Assembly: GCA_963576475.1 (NCBI GenBank)
Contig: OY754969.1
Coordinates: 24,172,786-24,236,785, forward strand
Length of the DNA: 64,000 nt
Source: Molanna angustata
Taxonomy: Eukaryota; Arthropoda; Insecta; Trichoptera; Molannidae
Direction of reading: 5' to 3'
The notes under the pieces are model-generated. The model was given only the letters and a program-made list of their open reading frames with translations. It did no database searches and was not told the DNA's origin. A program made the position numbers and the translations under genes. The stretch's first letter is position 1. Every line of letters begins with the position of its first letter. Shown here one piece after another: positions 53,091 to 64,000 of this stretch.

Positions 53091-55583
53091 GAATGGATGT
53101 AGAATGGACGGAAGAGGTAAAAGTAGCGACTCCTATTTTGGTTTACTCTATTTTTATTGAAAGTTGATATTGGATATCTTTAGCCATATTATGAATTTTT
53201 TTATCATATTATTTTTACTAATACCGTCCATTTATTTTACTGGTGTGATGCGGTGAATTAAATACGATATAAAAATACTATCCGTCCTCCCTTTACGTTC
53301 ATCCGGTCGTAAAGAATATTTTTGTTTGCGAATTTAAATAAGTACTGAATTAGATTTGTGAAAATGTCACATCCCTCCCTTCTCTCCCCAGTTCTGTGTG
53401 TCAGATATTATAGGTACTATCCTCCCGGCAAACCAATAACTGATATAAAATTTTCAGTATAAGCAGATCATCGAACCGAAAACGGAAAACCGTTACAGCT
53501 TTCGGGATGTCTTCAATAAATTTAAAAATTTTCGTTTCTTCCCCGTGTTGTTTGTTGCCTTCCTACATTCAATACCTCTCTCTCTCTCTCTCTTTCTCGT
53601 TCTTACGACAGATTAACGCATGAGGGTGTGTTCTTCTCCCAAATCTTTTTTTTTCCTCTCTGATCTCTCCGAGGGGAATGGCAAGAAATATATAACCAAA
53701 CATGTTTTGCTACGGATTCAAAAGGTAAATGTAAAGAGTGTCGAATTGGTAATCATTATATTACAAAAAAAAAACTTTTTGAACCTTTATATCGAAATTT
53801 TCGCTTTTTCTTCTAGAGAATGGCAGAGAGAACTGAGCACTTAAAAATCTTTTTTTCGCATTTTTTGTTTATGCATCGCTTCTTTTTGATTGATCTTCAT
53901 TTTATTTCAAATATTTATATTTTTATTTATATATTTTTTCTTATAGTACTGGTTATTTTTTTACCTACCACATATTCAACTAAGACGGTTTATTTCCTAT
54001 GCGTTAAATCTTGTTTTGACGTCTTGAACATACTTATGGAAATTCAATACAATCTCTTAATAACATGTTTAATTCTTTATAACTGTCTAATTATTGACTA
54101 GTGAATAAGTATATAAATAGCTATTTAATATAAGATACACATTGTTTTCTTTCAAATGAGAATTTGTAATGGAACGAGTATACCTACATACTTCTTAAAA
54201 GTTATATAGGTGAGTGCATTTGAAGAATTTTTGGATGAATGAAAAAAAGTCATTCATCTTCAATGCTAGTATCTTAGATTTGGTTTTCATATAGAGTAAA
54301 ATAGCTTTTGCACTGCAAAAATCAAATAATAAAAAAAAGTTTTTTGAATCAAAACCATTTGTATGTCTGTTTGAACTTCTTCTCCGAACAGATGAAAAGT
54401 TTATGTATATTAATTTATCATACGAATCTTGCTTCTTTTCACTAGAAACACTGGTTAGTTGAAAGAAATTGCCATTTGGCAATAAACTTGGCCACAACAC
54501 AGTGTCTAAGGAAATGTCATATATTAAGACCTTAAACAAACTTGTGTTTTTTTTATTTATTTAAAAAAATGGGCAACGTACAAAAATGTTTTTTCAAACA
54601 ATATAATGAATAAGAATAACACAAGTAATTGTAACTTATTCAGCCCACCTTTGATTTCATGTTACATGTAGGTACCTACTCACTGCTGGTAACAAAACAA
54701 TGAATTATTCCTATCTGAAGTGGCTCCTGAAAACCTGAAAAGGACATAAAGAATATGTCTACGGACCTGATCCTTTCCAAATTATTATATGTGGTTATAG
54801 TTTATAATATCTAGATGCATATAATTTCAACATGATTCTATAATTTAAAATATTCTTCGTTCATTGTCTCGTTATTTCATTTGGTTATAATAGGTATTTT
54901 TATGATTTTATATTTTAACATCAAACTATCGGATTTACTATATTAATAAATAAATAAATTCATTAAAAAATGCGTTCTTTCACTTCCTTATATTTTGGAT
55001 TCATCGAATGTTTCCTTTAATAGACCTATGTCCACTGACGCGAGCTTCTTTACTTTTTACTGTTAAAGCAATAGACATGGGGCGGTGTGGGAAGATGTGT
55101 ACAAGAAAGCTGCAGTTTCATAGCTCCATGCCGCACCACCGGAATATTTAAGCGATTATTTCACGCATAGGTGAACATTGGTGATAAATGTCGAGGGGGT
55201 GAAATACGAAAAGATGACTCGAACCTATCGAGACAGAAATTTTGCGGTGATGTCTGTACGACAGTCCGCTCAATTGAATCAAAAATGTGATCTAAGCCAA
55301 AACAATAATTGAACACGATTTTTGGATTGGATGCATTTTAAACAGTAATCAAGTCTATTTTGATACGATGGCAACTTAAAAATTAAGGACTTTTACAAAT
55401 CGATACGACAATCTATACTAGATAATGTCGTATTCGTCAATATCAAACAAAGAAGTATGGTATACGGAAGAAAACTTGAGAAGTTACAAATATATAAAAT
55501 TGATTAAGTTACATAAGTTAGCCGTTATAGCTGGCTGCCTCAGGGACATCGTCTGGAAAAATAAACATATGCTCACATAAAGT
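53091..55583. other. AT-rich DNA, no recognised gene
   Basis: It includes a (CT)n microsatellite at 53576-53593. Short frames at 53820-54101 and 54195-54539 are Phe/Leu-rich and follow base composition. A 3'-UTR-like scrap (GAAAGAAATTGCCATTTGGC) lies at 54460-54500. Confidence 0.4.
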
Positions 55584-55961
55584 AAAACCAGAATTAACAA
55601 AACGTGCGTTACACCCATGATGACCTATGCCATTGAAGCCAGAGCCGATTCTATCAAAACAAAAAACCTCCTCTGGACTACTGAAATGAGGACACTTCAC
55701 TCCATAGTGGGTGTAATACTCAGGAATAGAGTCCGGAACGAGGATATGAGGAAATGCGATGTAGACGACATCATCCGCTGGGATAGAGGGTGAAGGCGTC
55801 AATGGAGAGAGCATGTCGAGAGAATGGGGGACAATCGACTACCCAAAAACTACCCAATCGACACCAAGGAAGTTCCTGAGGGTCGTAGAGCAAGGGTGAG
55901 AATAGCAAAAAGATGGAGTGACAGCTGGACATCCAGATCACAAGAGGCAATCTACGACTGA
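55584..55961 (+). pseudogene. C-terminus of a non-LTR retrotransposon (RNEDMRK family)
   Basis: The frame reads KTRINKTCVTPMMTYAIEAR, TKNLLWTTEMRTLHSIVG, LRNRVRNEDMRKCDVDD, a TGA near 55788, RRQWREHVERMGDNRL and KRWSDSWTSRSQEAIYD, then a stop. These are the post-RT words of an insect non-LTR family. One in-frame stop; no RT core. Confidence 0.85.
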
Positions 55962-56039
55962 AAAACAGGCCTTCGGTCTAAAACCAGAGTAAGAGAGAGA
56001 GATTAAGTTATCGAACTATCTGTGTCTGGTATAAGGTGA

Positions 56040-56880
56040 ATGCTTTCTTAACATACATACATACCATCACACCATGTCCTTCACAGGGTAGGCAGAGAGA
56101 CTACATATTTCTATCTTGACACACATTCATCGCCTTGCCAACATTCATACATCGTCTTATACATGTTTGCCTGTTGTTCACGCTTCTAACATTTCCGTAT
56201 TTCAAAATACTGTTCATATGGCGTGCCTTCCTTGGACGGCCCCGACCTCTCATTCCATTTCTGTCTGCAATGTATATTTTCTTAGTCAGGCTTTCCTGAT
56301 TCATTCTCCCCATGTGGCCAAACAATCTCAATGTGTTCACATTCATTCTATTAATAAAATCTTTCTTCATCTTTTATTCTTTCCTTATGTCCTCATTTCT
56401 GAACCTGTGATACATCGTTATATTCCAGATTCTCCTTAGCGATCTTATTTCAATTGCATTTATTCTGCTTTCGTGCAACTTCCGCCATGTTTTAATTTCA
56501 CTTGCATACGTCAAGGTTGGCACTTTGATAGCGTTATGAATAGCACTAGCAGGATGTTAACATCCTTTGATATGTTGCGATCATTGACACTGATTTATGT
56601 TATGAATGATCTCATTATCAATTCGTCCATTCCGTTGAAACAAGCTTCCAAAATATACGTCTTTATTCGTCGATCCATTCGTTCTCTACTTTTATTTGGC
56701 ACGATGATCTGCTTTCACTTTTTTCAAACACCATCACCATCCTCCGTTAGTCCGTTATCTATGCATCCTTCATATACCATACATACAAAATACTGTTAAC
56801 TCTTCCATACTTTGTGCTAACAGAACTATATCATCTGTATACATCAAATCAAGCACTACAACAGTTCTTAACGAGAAATT
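56040..56880 (-). pseudogene. RTE-like non-LTR RT fragment retaining YTDD
   Basis: Reading the minus strand from 56880: VVVLDLMYTDDIVLLAQSME (catalytic YTDD at about 56835-56846), degraded sequence, then LTYASEIKTWRKLHESRINA with IEIRSLRRIWN, then RLFGHMGRMNQESLTKKIY, RGRGRPRKARHMNSI and CMNVGKAMNVCQDRN (56101-56370). The 3' tail is ATGGTATGTATG-like (56050-56075). Several frameshifts. It belongs to the same family as 12925-13236. Confidence 0.85.
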
Positions 56881-57820
56881 AAATTCTATTTCTATTTCAA
56901 CATATCAATTTTAGAAATAGACACTATTTTTTTCATTTCAAAGTATTCTTGACTTATGCCAAAGCCACTAAAAGGTTCGCTAAAATTCATTATTTATGTT
57001 TGGATTTCAAGTTGGATTCATAGATCCGAATGCAGAGTCCGACATAAATACTAAATTCTAAATACTAACCATGTTTTCATTGCACAGTCGCTCATCAAAG
57101 TAAGGAGATCACGTGGCTTCCTAACTGGAGGATGCTACGAAGTTTTTGTATGTGAATTGCATTGCAGAGACATATCTAAATACTTCGCGCATGCACATTG
57201 GCTTCAAAAAGTAGGGTTGATCGCGAGGAACCTTACGAGTGGTTTAATACTAAAATACGAGATGTTTTCGATGGGTGATGATTTCAGCAACTTCGTTAAA
57301 TATGTATTTGGTAATTTCGTCAAATCAAATACGAAGTGTATACAGCGATCTATACGAGATGCCGAAAATTCGCTGGAATTTCAGAAAAATCGTGACATCG
57401 AGCTGTCAGTGTGAGCTTGGTTACATTTAAAACGTCAATATAAACTCATAGAAAACTATCTATCTCTTTTCTTCGTACATAATAATGAGAAATTCTACGC
57501 CATCGACCTTAATTTTGGCGTAGTATTTAGTTAATGATGTTTCTGCAACACAATTTCTAACTTAAGAATACTAAATACTCCAGTGAGGTTAGGAGTTAGT
57601 ACTTAGTTACCTAGGACTGTGCGTTCGGGACATAGTCTTCATATTATGTTAAATTTTCGTAATAAATATATTACATATCAACACCAAGAATTTTCTGAAA
57701 AAAAATATGAAGGTAGAACTCTCGTACCTATTTAAAAGTTTAAAGTATACCTACATAAAATTTTATATTATTTATTTTGAAAAATTTCTGCTCATTTGTT
57801 TAATTATATATATATTTAAG

Positions 57821-58162
57821 AGAACAGCAAAACTATGGAACACCTTAAGTAATGATACTACGACGTCTCAATCGATTCAACTTTTTAAAAAGAAACTAAA
57901 GCTGTTTTACCTGTCTAATAATTCTTAACTAACACCCCATATCCATCCTTCCTCCCCTCCCTCAACCTCTGTCTCCTTCCTTTCTTTGTTGCTGTGAATT
58001 CACTCTTAATATTTTTTTTATTTTTTATAAATTTAATGTACATACCAATTTACTATTTATGACCTCACGTTGCTTTGGTTGGTTGGAAGAAATTGCCTTG
58101 TGGCAATAAACCCGCCATTGTACACAGTATTGTACATAAAGTTTAATAAATAAATTAAATAT
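57821..58162 (+). pseudogene. Non-LTR C-terminus with intact 3' UTR and tail (GGCGGG family)
   Basis: RTAKLWNTLSNDTTTSQSIQ and LFKKKLKLFYLSNNS end at a stop (57926-57928). The 3' UTR follows, with TTGGTTGGAAGAAATTGCCT, TGTGGCAATAAACCCGCCAT and an AATAAATAAATTAAAT tail. This copy links the LWN tail to the orphan 3'-UTR fragments elsewhere. Confidence 0.8.
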
Positions 58163-58643
58163 TATATTTTGTTAAATTATATATTGTTATAGATTTAATT
58201 TATATACGAGCATTTTACATTTAAATTTTTTAGAGCAGCATTTAAATGTTAACTGTATAGCATTAATAAACTGAAGAAACGAATCATATAGAATTCAGTT
58301 ATGGGTTTATTATTCTTAAATGGATTGAAAATTTTCTAGTAAAGTAAAGAGCCAATATAAAGTTTATAACCCCTGCATGGAGGAAAAATAAATAATATCA
58401 AAGCACCATGTTTACTTGGTAACCTCCTTCCTTCTTCCAAGATGGATAGCAATAATTATTAAAAAAAAATCGTTGGAATTCTCAATTCAAATAATACAAA
58501 AACTATAAAATTCATTAATGTTTTGAAATACTTATATGCAGTTTTAGGGCTTTAAATAATAACTATACATTCGAAAGTTATGAAAATTAAGCTTTGGATA
58601 TAAAACATCTAATACGATCAATTTGGTGAAATATACCATTTCT
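58163..58643. other. AT-rich DNA, no recognised gene
   Basis: Nothing identified. Confidence 0.4.
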
Positions 58644-59151
58644 CAGATTTTTTATTATCTCAATAGAGACGAAGTTGGAATATTTACTGTAGGAGAACCG
58701 GGAAATCAAGGCACCTACAGGGCTTACGACCTGTCATCGGCTGGTTTACGTGATCTTACCTTAGCAAAACCTTAGGCAAAGATACCTTAGGCAAAGATAC
58801 CTTAGGCAAAAATCCTCTCGATATTGGGCTGTGCTATCTTTCCTGGCGAATCGTTGGGTCTAAAATGATTCTTCAGGATCCAAAATGCGAGTTACACTAA
58901 ATTCTTTAAAAATAACAACATGTCCGTCGATAATCTTAATAAATTAACATCGTGAGATAATAAAATATCAAATCGAGAGGTCTAGAAGCTGATAATTAAT
59001 TACAATCCAACATCTAGTAAGTTATGAACGATGATATTAAATTTGTTAATGACCGTAACGACAGGTCGTAAGCCCTGTAGGTGCCTTGATTTCCCGGTTC
59101 TCCTACAGTAAATATTCCAACTTCGTCTCTATTGAGATAATTAAAAATCTG
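58644..59151. mobile_element. 508-bp MITE with ~92-bp TIRs (ACCGGGAAATCAAGG family, complete)
   Basis: The left arm CAGATTTTTTATTATCTCAA, AGACGAAGTTGGAATATTTA, CTGTAGGAGAACCGGGAAAT and CAGGGCTTACGACCTGTC is mirrored by 59060-59151. Between the arms, AGGCAAAGATACCTT-type units repeat three times (58768-58812). Copies elsewhere at 1101, 15858, 27429 and 42601 are single arms or deleted forms. Confidence 0.85.
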
Positions 59152-59580
59152 TTAAAAAATATCTTTGACTCCCGACAGGGAAAAAAATCCAATGTTTGCG
59201 CATATGCAATAATAAAAATATTCGAATTCCATTTCTCATTATTTTGATTTATTTTGTTGTATTACTTTATTAAAAAAAAAACATATTCTTTTAGACAGAA
59301 CATCCGTCAGTTTATATTATAATTAACAATGATTTGTCCAGTTTTATATAATGCAGGCGGTAAACTATCCACGGAATGAATTTTCCGACTGTAAATTATT
59401 GTCCAAGGGTTAATTATAGACAATGAATTTAATTGTTTGCCATAAATCTCCTCGAAAACCTTTTTAAAACTTTCTCTCAAATATGATAAATAATATCTAG
59501 TTTCCATAATTAAACTTCATAATATATTTAAAAAATCACCACCGATGAATGGATGAATTATATGAATGATATCATAGATA

Positions 59581-60553
59581 TTTCCATCTTCTTCTTCTTC
59601 TTCTTCTTCTTTCAGCCTCTTTCATTCCACTGCTGGATAAAGGCCTCTTCCTGAATTTTCCACTTATCTCTGTCCTGGGCGCTCTGTTTCCACCCATGTC
59701 CCACCAGTTCAACAATGTCATCAGTCCATCTCCTCTGTGGTCTCCCTACACCCCTTCTATTATGATAGGGTCTCCAATTCAGAATTTTGGGGGTCCATCT
59801 ATCATCCTTCTGTCTTGCCACATGACCTGCCCATTGCCACTTCAGCCTTCCCACTCTTTCTGCAATGTCGGTGACCTTTGACCAGCGTCTTATTTCCTCG
59901 TTTCTTATTCGGTCTCTCAAGGATACGCCCAACATTTGTCTCTCCATTGCTCGTTGAGTACACTTAAGTCTGTGGAGGCTTCTGGCAGTAAGTGACATGG
60001 TTTCGAGACCGTATGTTGTCACTGGCAAAACACAAGAATTGTACACTTTGGCTTTAAGGTTATTCGGAATTTCCCTGTTACCGAATATGTACCTCAACTT
60101 TCCAAAAGCAGCCCAACTCAGTCCTATACGTCTTGGCAGTTCGGCGGTCTGGTTTTCTTTACCCAATTTAATTTTATGTCCAAGGTATATGTATTCTTCA
60201 ACAGCACCAATAGTCTTATTTCCAATGCAAATACTGTGTGAAGTTGGACTCAAAATCTTGGTTTTGTCTATGTTCATTTCCAGACCGATTTTTCTAGAGG
60301 CTTCATATAATTCTGCTACCATAGCTTCCAGTTCAGACAATTCTTCGCTTATTATTACTATGTCGTCTGCAAAACGGAGGTGATTTAAATATGTGCCATC
60401 TATTTTAATGCCTTTATTGTTCCAGTTTAATGTTTTGAAGACATCTTCTAATGCCAGTGTGAATAGTTTTGGGGATATCGTATCACCCTGTCTTACACCC
60501 TTCTCGATTTTGATTTTTTCTGTTTTCAGATTTTCGTTCACTTTTACATCCAT
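59581..60553 (-). pseudogene. RTE-like non-LTR retrotransposon, 5'-truncated, 313-codon frame still open
   Basis: The frame starts inside RT motif B (KGVRQGDTISPKLFTLALED), followed by HLRFADDIVIIS (motif C FADD), MNIDKTKIL, YIYLGHKIKL, YNSCVLPVTTYGLETMSLT, RNEEIRRWSKVTDI, WQWAGHVARQKDDRW, GRPQRRWTDDIVE and a stop near 59612. The 3' tail is a GAA repeat (59586-59613, TTC on the plus strand). The RT fingers and endonuclease are missing, so it cannot move by itself. The undisturbed frame implies a young insertion. A weak 8-bp inverted word (ATTTCCAT/ATGGAAAT) sits at its 5' edge. Confidence 0.9.
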
Positions 60554-60584
60554 ATTTCCATCAGTATAATAAAATTATGGAAAT

Positions 60585-62030
60585 TTCTTAAATTTCGAAA
60601 AAAAAATTCAAGAAAATATAAAAATTAGTCACAAATATTTCACTTCATAATATTTACAAATTTATATCATAAGTAAACTGTAACACGGATAATATTTTGG
60701 CATATCTAATAATCCAAACAAATAAATTATAGTTTTTTTTAGTAATATATTTTTAGTTATTGCCATAGTTTTTTTCCTCTCTTATAATTATTATTTTTTG
60801 GTATTATTAGATTGAAGCTTTGATTAATAAATATATTTCATTGTGTAAACAATTTAATTTTAATTCTTCTTTTATCCATATTAGTTGGGCACATTTTAAA
60901 GTTTTTTTTCAGACGATTTACATTTATTTTTATTTTTATTAATATTTGCACCATTAATATTGTTTTTTACTGTTTGTAAGGTGTCTAATTCTAATTCTGT
61001 AATTTTTTTTTTGTCTATTTTTATCTATATCTTTATTTTTATTTGTTTCTCTATTTTATATTTGTGTGTAATTAATTAGGTATTTTAAGTATTGTAACAA
61101 GAAAATGGCTTATTTATGCCGTATATTGTGTAAAAAATAGATACCTACAACTAAATGTACTCTCGAAAAAAAGAGTTCTCCTCTAAAATTGTATTTAGTT
61201 TAAAATGATATATCAAAAATGTCGGTTCAGAGGATTACCATGGATAGCAGTTATTTAGGATACGACTGGAAAATGGATCATGTTTATGTTTCCTCACTTT
61301 CTTTGAGTTCGTTATTAACACCAGGAAGATGAGGTTTTCTCTCTTCAAAATATCTCCTGGCGGTAAGGCAAGTAACATTTCTAGTCATCAATAATCCGGA
61401 ATGCGTGGCCAAAATGAAGGTTACGTCCTTAAGATGTTCCGGAAGATCTGAAACGGCGGATGTGCGTGAGTTTCTTGATACCGTTAGGTTTGTAATGCAC
61501 CATTTGAATCCACAATGATACAATGACCCATTTGAATAATATAAATAACTAGCCTACAAGAGAGTAAACTTGTCATTGTTTCGATATTATTATTTCTTGG
61601 GATAGACGGAACAAGAGTTCACTCAATTCGGACAATTGGGGACTAAATAAACATTTGTTGTTTGAGCGCGACCTTTTGTAATACTGTTATTCGCTCGGGT
61701 GTTCGCAACTTGTGTTCATTAGTGACGATCTACCCTCTTAAACAGACATTCTCAAATATTCGATCGTTAACAAACAAAAATATTTAAGAATACAAATGGC
61801 ATTATTTCAATCAGTTCGTTTATTATGTACGACGAACTAGATTTTTAGAATAAATTTAAAGTAAATTGCGGTTCAAATGGTATAATTTTACAATAATATA
61901 AACAACAATTATTAATCAATTAAATTAATTAATTATTAATCAATTAAAGCAAAACTGAAATATTTAGACAAATAGTTTCTCACAAAAAAGAAAATATCAT
62001 TTTCAATGCATATCTGTATTTATCAAAAGC
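60585..62030. other. AT-rich DNA, no recognised gene
   Basis: A minus-strand frame at 61284-61523 (79 codons) is less biased than average but unrecognised. Confidence 0.4.
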
Positions 62031-63597
<1,567 letters not shown>

Positions 63598-64000
63598 TTA
63601 GAGTCACACGGTATATACGAGATCCCCTGCGGTACGTGCGAAAAAACTTACATCGGTCGCACAAACAGAAAAGTATCAGCACGCGTAGCCGAACACCGCC
63701 TAGACGTAAAACAAAATAAATCGACGTCAACACTGGCGAATCATGTGATGACAGAAGGCCACAAAATAGACTTTGATGCAGCAAAGACTCTTGTCCGTTT
63801 AAATAACGAGATTAATAGAGTATATAGAGAAGCCATCGAAATAGAAAAACGGCCCTTCGCAATGAACACAAGAGATGATTCTCGTCGTCTACCAGTGGCG
63901 TGGAAACCAGTACTTAATTCATATTCAAGTGACCGCGCATGGTTAAACGAATCAACGCCAATGACGCCAGTGCATACCGCTACAATCGTTCCCCCGCCCT
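63598..64000 (+). pseudogene. PLE-C GIY-YIG endonuclease, inverted duplicate, cut by window end
   Basis: It starts at LESHGIYEIPCGTCEKTYIG and continues through REAIEIEKR and LPVAWKPVL to the edge. It is identical to the minus-strand copy. There is no start codon or RT before it; the upstream sequence is the other arm. Confidence 0.85.

Overview
The window is AT-rich, gene-poor eukaryotic DNA, almost certainly from an arthropod. The insect-style retrotransposon tails and the frequent GTAGGTAC/TACCTAC words fit an insect such as a hemipteran or lepidopteran; I cannot fix the order from sequence alone. There is no bacterial gene organisation, no rRNA, no convincing functional tRNA and no CRISPR array. 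I found no host protein-coding gene I would defend. The window is a dense mosaic of dead and dying mobile elements, foldback MITEs, tRNA-derived SINEs, minisatellites and very long (TA)n tracts.

Layout. 1-700: 3' end of a non-LTR retrotransposon ORF, starting in a perfect snap-back hairpin. 700-3060: SINE and retrotransposon 3'-UTR scraps. 3060-5550: an element carrying a 23-copy, 87-bp minisatellite. 5.9-6.6 kb: an isolated GC-rich insert. 7-11.7 kb: SINE, foldback and MITE relics. 11.76-12.1 kb: a 36-bp minisatellite. 12.2-17.1 kb: a run of non-LTR fragments from several clades. 17.3-23.3 kb: a dispersed inverted repeat pair, a 33-bp minisatellite (18.6-19.2 kb), a 1-kb TIR element and a 301-bp MITE. 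23.3-33.7 kb: mostly unassigned AT-rich DNA with relics.

33.97-38.71 kb is the centrepiece: Penelope-like elements (PLEs) of the GIY-YIG type, alternating with four (TA)n tracts. One copy keeps an RT with its YVDD motif plus the GIY-YIG endonuclease, broken only by two frameshifts. A second copy keeps an intact endonuclease half. A third PLE lineage lies at 62.8-64.0 kb, again abutting a (TA)n tract, and forms a perfect palindrome that runs off the window. Their terminal repeats share a short RNA-like hairpin, GCCTG..CAGGC or ACCGA..TCGGT, followed by GAAACGTCGG. Its stem shows compensatory changes between families.

38.7-62 kb: a PIF/Harbinger-like relic with TTA target duplications and a MADF-like reading frame (40.5-41.2 kb), a MITE with two nested palindromes (42.1-42.4 kb), further MITE/SINE copies, and several more non-LTR fragments, of which the RTE-like 313-codon one at 59.6-60.55 kb is the best preserved.

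The elements do not act as one pathway. The recurring theme is retroelement ends (PLE and non-LTR) marked by inverted duplications at the 5' truncation point, with PLE 3' ends joined directly to (TA)n.
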